DNA of 64,000 nucleotides, from contig JAFLKN010000015.1 of assembly GCA_019163175.1 (NCBI GenBank), forward strand, positions 124,001 through 188,000. The letters run 5' to 3'. Position 1 is the stretch's first letter. Each line of letters starts with the position of its first letter. Positions 8,848 to 17,507 of this stretch are shown piece by piece. Position numbers and translations under genes: made by a program. The notes beneath the pieces are model-generated. The model was not told where the DNA came from. It searched no databases and saw only the letters and a list, made by a program, of their open reading frames with translations. This DNA is from Prolixibacteraceae bacterium (GTDB lineage: Bacteria > Bacteroidota > Bacteroidia > Bacteroidales > Prolixibacteraceae).

Positions 8848-9912
8848 TTGAAACAGTTTTTTGTATATACGCTTCTGCTTTTAAATCTTATAGCTGTATT
8901 TGCATTGGGCATAGCATCTGTTTCGGTATATCTGAGTCCCGAGAAACTTTGGTTTACTGCCATATTCGGAATGGCCTTTCCTTACTTGCTTATTGTAAAC
9001 CTAATTTTTATCGTTCTTTGGATTATTATAAAGCCTTGGTTCACTCTTTTTTCAATTGTCATTATCCTTGTCGGATATCAACATATCGGCAATTATCTGC
9101 AGTTTTCAGGAAAACGCACTTCTGAAAAGGGAATAAGAATTACCAGTTACAATGTGAAATATTTCATGGGTACAACTGATTTTCCATCGAAGGAAAATGC
9201 CGATCACATCCTGAATTTTCTAAGACAAAACAATGCTGACATCATTTGTCTTCAGGAAGTCAGACTCAACAAACGTCAGATTTTTGACATTAACAACCAC
9301 AAACTGGCGCAGATTAGTCATATGCAACTGGCACACAGCAGCCATGCCGGTGGACAATTGACGTTAACTCGTTTTCCCATTCTGAATATGGGCGAAATCA
9401 GGTTTAAGAACTCCGGAAACATGATTATTTATACCGATATTGAAATAAACACTGATACAGTAAGGGTTTTCAACTGCCATTTACAATCGTACCGGCTAGG
9501 GAAGAAAGAATTTAGTACGATCGATTCCATTGACTTTGATACCGACGAAAAGACCAAAGCCAAATTTATGGCACTGGGTGGAAAATTTAAGTCGGCATTA
9601 ATTAAACGGTCAGAACAAGCAGCAACGCTTCGTGAATATATCGATCAAAGTCCTTACCCAGTAATTGTTTGCGGTGATTTTAACGACACTCCAGTATCAT
9701 TCACTTACCATACGGTTAGGGGTAATTTGGAAGATTCGTTCACGCAATCGGGAAAAGGAACAGCCAATACATACAACGGAAAGTTGCCATCATTTCGGAT
9801 CGATTATATTTTGCACAGTCCTAAATTTGAAAGCTACAATTTTGAGGTTTCAAACCTGAACCACTCCGATCATTATCCGATTAGCTGCGATTTATTTCCG
9901 GCAGGAAAATAG
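8848..9912 (+). CDS. Membrane-anchored endonuclease/exonuclease/phosphatase family protein
   Basis: The 354-residue product starts with three hydrophobic segments (about residues 5-27, 36-58 and 60-80) followed by an EEP catalytic domain. Motifs in order are TSYNVKYF, LQEVRL with the metal-binding glutamate, GDFNDTP, and a C-terminal SDHYPI with the catalytic histidine. The start is TTG at 8848; no in-frame ATG fits as well and a stop lies just upstream. Membrane-anchored EEP proteins of this shape are common in Bacteroidota and are thought to be phosphodiesterases or phosphatases facing the periplasm. The actual substrate is unknown. The gene converges on the DUF58 gene with a 23-bp gap. Confidence 0.8.
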   Translation: MKQFFVYTLLLLNLIAVFALGIASVSVYLSPEKLWFTAIFGMAFPYLLIVNLIFIVLWIIIKPWFTLFSIVIILVGYQHIGNYLQFSGKRTSEKGIRITSYNVKYFMGTTDFPSKENADHILNFLRQNNADIICLQEVRLNKRQIFDINNHKLAQISHMQLAHSSHAGGQLTLTRFPILNMGEIRFKNSGNMIIYTDIEINTDTVRVFNCHLQSYRLGKKEFSTIDSIDFDTDEKTKAKFMALGGKFKSALIKRSEQAATLREYIDQSPYPVIVCGDFNDTPVSFTYHTVRGNLEDSFTQSGKGTANTYNGKLPSFRIDYILHSPKFESYNFEVSNLNHSDHYPISCDLFPAGK

Positions 9913-9935
9913 TAACCAGTCTCAGTTTACAGTGA

Positions 9936-10865
9936 TCAAAACAACCGCTTACGTTTCAGGAGGTAAGTGTATAGTACATGCTTAAAATCTTCATTGATAT
10001 CGGCTTCAGTAAGGTCGATGTGGTATTGTCCGCAGCGCACTCGCATTTCCTCAAAAAAGCCTGAGACAGCTTTCTGATAATTGGTTTTCAAATCGTGCGG
10101 CGAAAGCTTGATGTGGTCGCCGGTTTCCAGATCGACAAAGCGATAAGGCTGGTTTTTGAAGTCGAAATGGCGCTCCTGATTGTGATCGGTTACATTGAAA
10201 AGCAGTACTTCGTGCTTGTTGTATCTCAGGTGTTGAAGGGCTTCGAACAATTCATCGGTACTTTCGTGCTGAACCAGGTCGCTGAAAATAATGACCAAAG
10301 AACGTTTGTGAATGTTTTCTGCAATCATATGCAAGGCCTCAACTGTATTGGTTTCCTTGTTGATCAAAGCCTGTTCTTTCCGGAGCAATCCGCCTAGCTG
10401 ATTGTATAGCAAATCGATGTGAACTGAAGACAGTCGTGCCTGTGAATGAAACTCAATTTCGTTGGAAAAAAGTGAAAGTCCTACTGCATCGCGCTGTTTC
10501 CGGAGTAAATAAATAATTGCAGCTGCCGAATACACCGAAAATGCCAACTTGTTGCTGAGAGATGGTTTACCTTTTTCGTATGGGAAAAGCATGGAAGAGG
10601 AAGTATCGATTACCAGCTGGCAGCGAAGATTGGTTTCTTCCTCGTACTGCTTTACAAACAAACGATCTGTACGCGCAAACAATTTCCAATCGATGTGCTT
10701 GGTCGATTCGCCGGTATTGTACAAACGGTGTTCGGCAAACTCGACCGAAAAGCCGTGGAAGGGACTTCGGTGTAACCCGGTTATAAATCCTTCAACCACC
10801 TCTTTCGAAATGAATTCGAGGTTATCGAATTGCTGAAACTGCTGTATGTCGAGAAGATTGTTCAA
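9936..10865 (-). CDS. DUF58 domain protein with von Willebrand A-type MIDAS motif
   Basis: This 309-residue protein matches the DUF58 family (EFAEHRLYNTGESTKHIDWKLFAR, the family core) and continues into a vWA-like fold with the metal-binding DTSSS motif in VIDTSSSMLF. DUF58 proteins usually sit with a MoxR AAA+ ATPase and Bat proteins and help fold or activate envelope enzymes. Here no MoxR or Bat gene is adjacent in the window, so the usual partners must lie elsewhere. There is no signal peptide or transmembrane segment, unlike longer DUF58 forms. Confidence 0.82.
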   Translation of the reverse strand: MNNLLDIQQFQQFDNLEFISKEVVEGFITGLHRSPFHGFSVEFAEHRLYNTGESTKHIDWKLFARTDRLFVKQYEEETNLRCQLVIDTSSSMLFPYEKGKPSLSNKLAFSVYSAAAIIYLLRKQRDAVGLSLFSNEIEFHSQARLSSVHIDLLYNQLGGLLRKEQALINKETNTVEALHMIAENIHKRSLVIIFSDLVQHESTDELFEALQHLRYNKHEVLLFNVTDHNQERHFDFKNQPYRFVDLETGDHIKLSPHDLKTNYQKAVSGFFEEMRVRCGQYHIDLTEADINEDFKHVLYTYLLKRKRLF

Positions 10866-10929
10866 AGATCAGATACTTTTCATTATCGGTCAAAAATAGT
10901 CATTCGGTCGGTATAGCCGCAATCATCAA

Positions 10930-10963
10930 ATAAAAAATGCATAAGAAAAATTCATTCTTATGC
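10930..10963 (-). terminator. Intrinsic terminator after trxA
   Basis: A perfect 9-bp stem (10939-10947 with 10955-10963) is followed on the minus strand by attttttattt. It lies about 20 bp beyond the trxA stop codon. Confidence 0.75.
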
Positions 10964-10985
10964 CTTTCCATTCGGTGAATATCTT

Positions 10986-11303
10986 TTAAAGAATACTGTC
11001 AACTTTTGAAGCGAGGGTTGTTTTTGGAGCAGCTCCAACATGTTTTTCAACCACAACACCATCTTTAAAGAATAAAATAGTTGGGATATTGCGGATGCCG
11101 AATTTAGAAGCAATCCCAGGATTGCTATCAACATCAACTTTACCAACCACTAATCTTCCGGCGTAATCGTCGGCAAGTTCGTTAACAATAGGACCAACCA
11201 TGCGACATGGACCGCACCATTCAGCCCAAAAATCAACAAGAACCGGCTTATCCGACTGAAGAACCAATTCTTCAAAATTTGCATCATTAATTTCTAAAGC
11301 CAT
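10986..11303 (-). CDS. trxA: Thioredoxin
   Basis: The 105-residue protein has the thioredoxin active site WCGPC (Cys30 and Cys33) within FWAEWCGPCRMVGP and the cis-proline segment RNIPTILFF. It is a cytoplasmic disulfide reductase of standard length. It lies 59 bp downstream of dnaE on the same strand, a neighbourhood found in other Bacteroidota, and is followed by a terminator, so the two may share transcription. Confidence 0.93.
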   Translation of the reverse strand: MALEINDANFEELVLQSDKPVLVDFWAEWCGPCRMVGPIVNELADDYAGRLVVGKVDVDSNPGIASKFGIRNIPTILFFKDGVVVEKHVGAAPKTTLASKVDSIL

Positions 11304-11362
11304 CGTTTTATATTTTTATGTGTGAATACTGTATCTAACTCTAAAATCATCACAAAATTAGC

Positions 11363-14300
11363 CTAATTAATTTTAAAAGCAAGATCATCGTGTTTTTCAA
11401 AATAGGCAAGTAATTCATCTGTAATCTCGATCCGCGTATTTCTTGAAAACAGATTAACAACCATATTTGTTTCGAGATCGTAGATGTCAAATTTCAACAG
11501 TGACTTGCCTTTGCTGTTTAAAGTAAGCCGCTCCAATTCGTCGATTACATCACCGGTTAAGTTCGTTAGCGGAATTTTTACGGTGATACTTTTGAAGTAC
11601 TTTTCGCGAATCTCTTCCATTAATTCAATCCGGTTGATCTTAAATTCTATCTGATCGCCGCCAAACCGATTCTGAACGACTCCCTTCACCATAAGGTAAA
11701 GTCCAGGTTTGCAATATTTGCCGTATTCCACATAGTCCTTGGCAAAAAAGAAGCACTTGTACGAATCGGTATAATCGGTTAAAACGATCTGGCTGTATGG
11801 CTTTCCGGTTTTGCCAAAGCTTTCGCGCGCTTCGGTTACCATTCCAACCAAAGTCAATTCACGGCCTTTAAGCGCTTCAATAGTGCTGTTCAGGTCTTTA
11901 AAAGTCACATCTTTGGTAGCCAGAGTTTCAATCTCTACTTTATATTTATCAAGCGGATGCGAGGTCAGATAAACGCCCACCAAACTTTTTTCCTTTTCGA
12001 GCAGAACCAGATCGGCCCATTCAGGAACCATTACCGGCTCAGGTTTTTGTACTGACTGGCCCGACATCACCTCACCAAAAAGCGAAGGTTGCATGTTGTT
12101 ACTCTCGTACTGCATCTTATTTCCATAGCGAATCAGCTTTTCAATAAACGTTAGATCACTGTCGTCAGGCGCAAAAAACTGGCTACGGGTATGTTTTTTA
12201 AACGAATCGAATGCTCCGGCCATAGCCAATGCTTCGAGATTCTTTTTATTTACCGACTGAAGATTGACGCGCTCCACAAAATCGTATATGTCTTTGAACT
12301 CACCACCTTTTCGGGCTTTAATCACATCCAATACGGCGCCCTCTCCTACTCCTTTTACAGCAGCCATTCCGAAACGGATATTTCCGGCTTTATTAACGGT
12401 AAACTTGGCGTAACTTTCGCTCACATCCGGCCCAAGAACATTCATTTTCATGCGTTTACACTCTTCCATCAGTTTCGAAATTTCAGTAATGTTACTGAGG
12501 TTTCGGCTCATGTTCGCAGCCATAAATTCTGCCGGATAATGTGCTTTTAAATAGCCGGTTTGGTAAGCTACAGCAGCATAACACACCGAGTGCGATTTGT
12601 TGAAGGCGTAACTGGCAAATGCTTCCCAGTCTTTCCATATTTTTTCGATCAGTTTAGGTCCTTCTTTGATGTCCGGCAGTCCTTCAACAAATTTGGGGTT
12701 TTTCATACAACCTTCCTGAAACTGAACCTTCAGTTTATCCATCAGCGAAATCTGCTTTTTACCCATTGCTTTACGCAGCGAATCGGAATCGCCACGGGTA
12801 AAGCTGCCCAATGCCCTCGACTGAAGCATAACCTGTTCCTGGTAAACGGTAATTCCGTAGGTATCATTCAGGTAAGGTTCCATCAGCGGATGATCGTATT
12901 CAATTTTTTCCTGACCGTGTTTTCGTTTGATGAACGAAGGAATGTATTCCATAGGACCCGGACGGTAGAGCGCATTCATTGCCACCAAATCCTCGAATCG
13001 GTTGGGTTTTAGGTTGCGGAGGTGCTTTTTCATTCCGGGTGACTCGAACTGGAAGATGCCGGTTGTATCCCCATTGCTGAAAAGTTCCATTGTGAGCGGA
13101 TCATTCTCCGGAAGATTATCCATGTCAACGGTTATCCCCCGCGACAACTTCACATTTTCAATCGTTTCCTTGATGATCGACAATGTTTTCAATCCCAGGA
13201 AGTCCATCTTCAGCAGGCCGATATCTTCCACAAAATGACCGTCATATTGAGTAGTCAAAAGTTTATCGTCGTCTTTGGTTGGCATCACCGGAATATGATC
13301 AGTCAACGGATCGCGACTGATCAGAATTCCACAGGCATGAATACCGGTCTGACGAACTGAACCCTCAAGAGTTTGGGCAAATTTCAGTGTTGTACGAACC
13401 AGATCGCTATTCGATTTTAGCTCGGCTTTCAACTCCGGGCTATCTTTAAACGCAATGCTGAAGTTCATCTTTGGAGCATCCGGAACCAGTTTTGTCAGGC
13501 GGTCAGCTTCCGAAAGTGGAAGTTTTAGAACTCTTGCAACATCTTTAATAGCCGATTTTGTGGCCATTGTTCCGAAAGTGCAGATGTGGGCAACCTTGTC
13601 GGCTCCATATTTATTGGTTACATAGTCGAGTACTTTTTGGCGACCATCATCATCAAAGTCAATATCTACGTCGGGCATCGAAATACGGTCGGGATTCAGG
13701 AAACGCTCAAACAGCAGGTCGTACCTCATTGGGTCGATATTGGTAATACCTACGCAATAAGAAACTACCGACCCAGCAGCCGAACCACGACCAGGTCCAA
13801 CCAACACATCCATTCGGCGCGCTTCGTTGATAAAATCCTGAACAATGAGGAAATAACCCGGAAAACCCATGGTCTTGATGGTGTTCAACTCAAATTCAAT
13901 ACGCTCATGAACTTCATCGGAAAAAGGTTCGCCATATCTTGGTTTTGCCCCTTCCCAAGCCAAATGTGCCAGATAATCAGATTCGAATTTCACCCTCAAC
14001 ACCTTATCGTATCCGCCTAAACGTTTGAAAGCTTCCTCCCCAAATTCTTTCAGGAGCATTTCTGCAGTATATCGCTGGCGGTAATCGTCTTCTTTCCCAA
14101 ATTCTTCGGGAATGGGGAAAACAGGCATAATTGGAGCCGAGTTCAGGTCGTAAGCTTCAATCTTATTGGTAATTTCCTGTGTATTGGTCAAAGCTTCAGG
14201 AACATCGGCAAACAAGTCGTTCATTTCGGCGGTTGTTTTAAACCACTCCTGTTTGGTGTAACGCATCCGGCTTGGATCGTCCAAATCCTTGCCAGTATTC

Positions 14301-15001
14301 AGGCAGATCAGCAAATCGTGTGCATCGGCATCTTCGGCATTAATAAAATGAATATCATTGGTGCAAATCAGTTTAACCTTGTGTTTATTCGCCAGTTCGA
14401 TCAACTGCTTGTTGACCAGCACCTGATTCTCATAAACATTTTGGCGCATTTCAGCCAATTCAGATGGATGTCGCTGCAACTCCAGATAAAAGTCTTCGCC
14501 AAAAACTGACTTGAACCACTGAATCGTTTCATCGGCATCTTGTAAATGCCCTGCCATTATATGTTGGGGAACTTCACCACCCAAACAGGCTGACGAAACA
14601 ATCAGCCCCTCACTGTATTTCTCCAGAATCTCTTTATCGATGCGCGGTTTGTAATAAAAACCTTCGGTATAAGCCAAAGACACTAACTTGAGCAGATTGC
14701 GGTAACCCACCAAATTTTTAGCCAGCAAAATGAGGTGATAACCCGAGCGGTCAACCTTTGCATCTTTCTTGTTGTGACGCGACTGTTCGGCCACATAAGT
14801 TTCGCAACCAATGATGGGTTTTATGCCCTCCTTTTTACATAGATCGTAAAACTCCTTGGAGCCAAACATGTTGCCATGATCGGTCAGAGCCAATGCAGTC
14901 ATGCCATCGCCTTTAGCTTTGGCAATAAGCCCGCGAACACTGGCCGCACCATCCAAAATGGAATATTGAGAGTGAACATGTAAATGCGTAAAAGGAATCA
15001 T
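11363..15001 (-). CDS. dnaE: DNA polymerase III alpha subunit
   Basis: At about 1212 residues this is a full-length replicative DNA polymerase. It begins with the PHP domain (FTHLHVHSQYS), contains the polymerase catalytic aspartates in MPDVDIDFDDDGR (about residue 440), the GPGRGSAAGS motif, the helix-hairpin-helix region, and a C-terminal OB fold (ELTLVGMVTEAR). An in-frame ATG six codons upstream (15019) is possible; MIPFTHLHVHS fits the family start better. It is followed by trxA. Confidence 0.95.
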   Translation of the reverse strand: MIPFTHLHVHSQYSILDGAASVRGLIAKAKGDGMTALALTDHGNMFGSKEFYDLCKKEGIKPIIGCETYVAEQSRHNKKDAKVDRSGYHLILLAKNLVGYRNLLKLVSLAYTEGFYYKPRIDKEILEKYSEGLIVSSACLGGEVPQHIMAGHLQDADETIQWFKSVFGEDFYLELQRHPSELAEMRQNVYENQVLVNKQLIELANKHKVKLICTNDIHFINAEDADAHDLLICLNTGKDLDDPSRMRYTKQEWFKTTAEMNDLFADVPEALTNTQEITNKIEAYDLNSAPIMPVFPIPEEFGKEDDYRQRYTAEMLLKEFGEEAFKRLGGYDKVLRVKFESDYLAHLAWEGAKPRYGEPFSDEVHERIEFELNTIKTMGFPGYFLIVQDFINEARRMDVLVGPGRGSAAGSVVSYCVGITNIDPMRYDLLFERFLNPDRISMPDVDIDFDDDGRQKVLDYVTNKYGADKVAHICTFGTMATKSAIKDVARVLKLPLSEADRLTKLVPDAPKMNFSIAFKDSPELKAELKSNSDLVRTTLKFAQTLEGSVRQTGIHACGILISRDPLTDHIPVMPTKDDDKLLTTQYDGHFVEDIGLLKMDFLGLKTLSIIKETIENVKLSRGITVDMDNLPENDPLTMELFSNGDTTGIFQFESPGMKKHLRNLKPNRFEDLVAMNALYRPGPMEYIPSFIKRKHGQEKIEYDHPLMEPYLNDTYGITVYQEQVMLQSRALGSFTRGDSDSLRKAMGKKQISLMDKLKVQFQEGCMKNPKFVEGLPDIKEGPKLIEKIWKDWEAFASYAFNKSHSVCYAAVAYQTGYLKAHYPAEFMAANMSRNLSNITEISKLMEECKRMKMNVLGPDVSESYAKFTVNKAGNIRFGMAAVKGVGEGAVLDVIKARKGGEFKDIYDFVERVNLQSVNKKNLEALAMAGAFDSFKKHTRSQFFAPDDSDLTFIEKLIRYGNKMQYESNNMQPSLFGEVMSGQSVQKPEPVMVPEWADLVLLEKEKSLVGVYLTSHPLDKYKVEIETLATKDVTFKDLNSTIEALKGRELTLVGMVTEARESFGKTGKPYSQIVLTDYTDSYKCFFFAKDYVEYGKYCKPGLYLMVKGVVQNRFGGDQIEFKINRIELMEEIREKYFKSITVKIPLTNLTGDVIDELERLTLNSKGKSLLKFDIYDLETNMVVNLFSRNTRIEITDELLAYFEKHDDLAFKIN

Positions 15002-15019
15002 ATCAAGGGGTTGAATCAA

Positions 15020-15323
15020 ATATTATTGTGTGCTGAAGTGGAAACTCCGTGAAAGTAAAAATATCATTTTCAAAGGCTGAAAAGTGAATTGTTGATAAAT
15101 TTTGGGAAAGATGTTTGAGGCGAATGAATATATGGCAACACGCTAATAGCTACTTGAAATGTTTAATACTAAAAAATAATTTCGATGTTCGTCAGTATTA
15201 TATTTTATATTTGAAAAGATAGTCCTGGTTTATAAAACTTGTCGGCAAAATGTGTGTTAAATGTCAACCTGCTTTGAAGCAGATCTTGTAAGAATTGCAA
15301 GGAGATTATTAATAATTCAATAA
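15020..15323. promoter_or_regulatory. Divergent intergenic region with a candidate promoter
   Basis: This stretch of about 300 bp separates dnaE from the beta-helix gene. A -7 element TATATTTG lies at 15206-15213 on the plus strand with only a weak upstream TTTC near 15180. I see no other element and no credible small gene. Confidence 0.35.
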
Positions 15324-17423
15324 ATGGCAGCCGTACAATATCAAACAATACGCAAAATTAATCGTTTTCAAAAGTCATTTTTGTTGTTGATCGTCATCTT
15401 AAATATCAACATCTATAGTTCTCTTGGAGGTATTACACCAATACCTGATAAAGCATCAAGTTCCCAATTTGGCAATACTGAACAGTCTATTCTTCCATTT
15501 CCAAAATCGCAAAATACGAACAATGGCTTGACTAATTCATTTAAAACAATCAACGGGACTACATATTACGTAAATACTACCGGAAACAATTCAGATGGAC
15601 TGACTCCAGCTAAAGCATGGACATCGATGACGAAAATCAATTCAACACTATTAAAGCCCGGAGATAAAGTGCTTTTTGAAGGTGGAAAAACATTTATTGG
15701 CAATATAACCATTGATAGCAGTGATGGGAATGATCCGGCTAATCCCGTGATATTTTCATCATACGGTTCTGGCAAAGCAACTATACATACTTCCTCAACA
15801 AATATTTGTGGTTTTAAATCGACCAATACTCAAGGCATATTCATTTCTAATTTGAATTTTACCGGGCCTGGAAATGGAACAATATATGACATCGATGGAA
15901 TTTTATTTTATACAACTAATAATTCTGAATATTTATCCAATATTCAAATTAATAATGTTGAAGTGAGTGGTTTTGGATCTTGTGGTATTAGGTTTTACTC
16001 GAAATTAAGTTCGAATGTAAAAGCTGGTTTTAAGCGAGTTGTTGTTGATAGTTGCATCGTGCATGATTGTAGAGAAAATGGTATAGTTACAATAGGTTAC
16101 GATGACCAGATTGCAAAATACTATCAACACTATAACGTAAGGATATCTCACTGCAAAGTCTATAATATTCCCGGATATGCATCAAGTACACACAAGGGAA
16201 GTGGGATTAGACTTTCGCAGGTTGACTCGGTGCTTATTGAGTATTGTGAGGCGTTTAATACAGGTACAGCAAATACAGCATGCGGCGGACCCGGAGGCAT
16301 ATGGCTTTGGGCAGCCAACAATGCAACCATTCAGTTTTGCGAAAGTCATCATAATTCATCAGGTACATCCACAGGATGCGATGGATTAGGTTTTGATTTC
16401 GATGGTGGCGTAACTAATTCATTACTCCAATACTGCTACTCACATGACAATGATGGTGCTGGCATATTACTTGGTAATTTTGAAGGTGCAAGACCGTGGG
16501 GTAACAATGTGGTTAGATATAACCTGAGTGTAAATGATGCAAGAACTAACAATGGCCCTGTTACACTTTTCACTGCACCCGGAACCATCTGGAATGGTTT
16601 AAAATTTTATAACAATACAATTTATGTTACACCTTCACTCAAAAATAACACACTTCATTTTAGTGCCTTTAAAATGATTGATTATGGAACAAATATGTCG
16701 GGCATTGAATGTTATAATAATATTTTCCAAACCACCGGCAATGTGACCTTGGTAACTGTTCCGAGTACATTTACAACTGAAAATCCTAAATTTATTGGCA
16801 ATCTTTACTGGACAACCGGCAGCAAGTTTTCCATAACATATGGGAATACCTATTCTTCATTGTCTTCATTTAGAAATGCGGGAACTTATTGTGAAAAAAA
16901 CGGACTCAATGACACTGGTCTGGAAGCAGATCCTTTACTAACTAATGTGAACAAAGCTCCACTTACTGTTTCACCATTGCCATTGTATTCATTAAATGCT
17001 TTTCAAATCGCTTCAAATTCTCCGGCAAAAGATGCAGGACTAGATTTAAACTCTCTGTTCGGAATAGATGTTGGCAAGAATGATTTATGGAACACTCAAT
17101 TAAAAACAGATCCGTACTTCGATATTGGAGCCTATGAATTTAGCAAATCGACAACACAGAATATGATGATTAAAGCCACATCAGAATTAATAAAAATATT
17201 TCCAAATCCTGCTACCAATGAATTTAATGTTATGATTCTGACCAACGATTATAAAGATTTGGAGATTAGAATTTCTGATCAAATCGGCAGAGTTTATATG
17301 CTGAAGAAAGTATCTGAACCTACAATTAAATTGAACTCTCAATATTTTTCAAATGGTATTTACTATTTAACTGCCAAAGGCTCTGAAATAAATGTTACTG
17401 TACCATTTGTTATTCATAAATAA
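15324..17423 (+). CDS. Secreted right-handed beta-helix protein with T9SS sorting domain
   Basis: The 699-residue product carries an extended signal region (basic stretch, then FLLLIVILNINIYSS), a right-handed parallel beta-helix from about residue 75 (YYVNTTGNNSDGLTPAKAWTS is a typical entry motif) through 540, and a C-terminal sorting domain (IFPNPATNEFNV, ending in NGIYYLTAKG). Such proteins are usually polysaccharide lyases, epimerases or surface glycan-binding proteins, but no lyase active site is evident to me. The gene is visibly richer in A and T than its neighbours and has no operon partner, which may point to lateral gain. It converges on the CotH gene. Confidence 0.82.
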   Translation: MAAVQYQTIRKINRFQKSFLLLIVILNINIYSSLGGITPIPDKASSSQFGNTEQSILPFPKSQNTNNGLTNSFKTINGTTYYVNTTGNNSDGLTPAKAWTSMTKINSTLLKPGDKVLFEGGKTFIGNITIDSSDGNDPANPVIFSSYGSGKATIHTSSTNICGFKSTNTQGIFISNLNFTGPGNGTIYDIDGILFYTTNNSEYLSNIQINNVEVSGFGSCGIRFYSKLSSNVKAGFKRVVVDSCIVHDCRENGIVTIGYDDQIAKYYQHYNVRISHCKVYNIPGYASSTHKGSGIRLSQVDSVLIEYCEAFNTGTANTACGGPGGIWLWAANNATIQFCESHHNSSGTSTGCDGLGFDFDGGVTNSLLQYCYSHDNDGAGILLGNFEGARPWGNNVVRYNLSVNDARTNNGPVTLFTAPGTIWNGLKFYNNTIYVTPSLKNNTLHFSAFKMIDYGTNMSGIECYNNIFQTTGNVTLVTVPSTFTTENPKFIGNLYWTTGSKFSITYGNTYSSLSSFRNAGTYCEKNGLNDTGLEADPLLTNVNKAPLTVSPLPLYSLNAFQIASNSPAKDAGLDLNSLFGIDVGKNDLWNTQLKTDPYFDIGAYEFSKSTTQNMMIKATSELIKIFPNPATNEFNVMILTNDYKDLEIRISDQIGRVYMLKKVSEPTIKLNSQYFSNGIYYLTAKGSEINVTVPFVIHK

Positions 17424-17507
17424 AACCAAGGCAACATTAACAGGCTCCTGATTTTTACGGTTAAATTTGAAGAATTTGACCGTTACCCCATTACTAAAAA
17501 TAAGGCA

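Noticed and set aside
17457-17483. Hairpin between the convergent beta-helix and CotH genes
   Set aside because: The 11-bp stem is good, but no T tract follows on either strand, so a terminator call would be weak.
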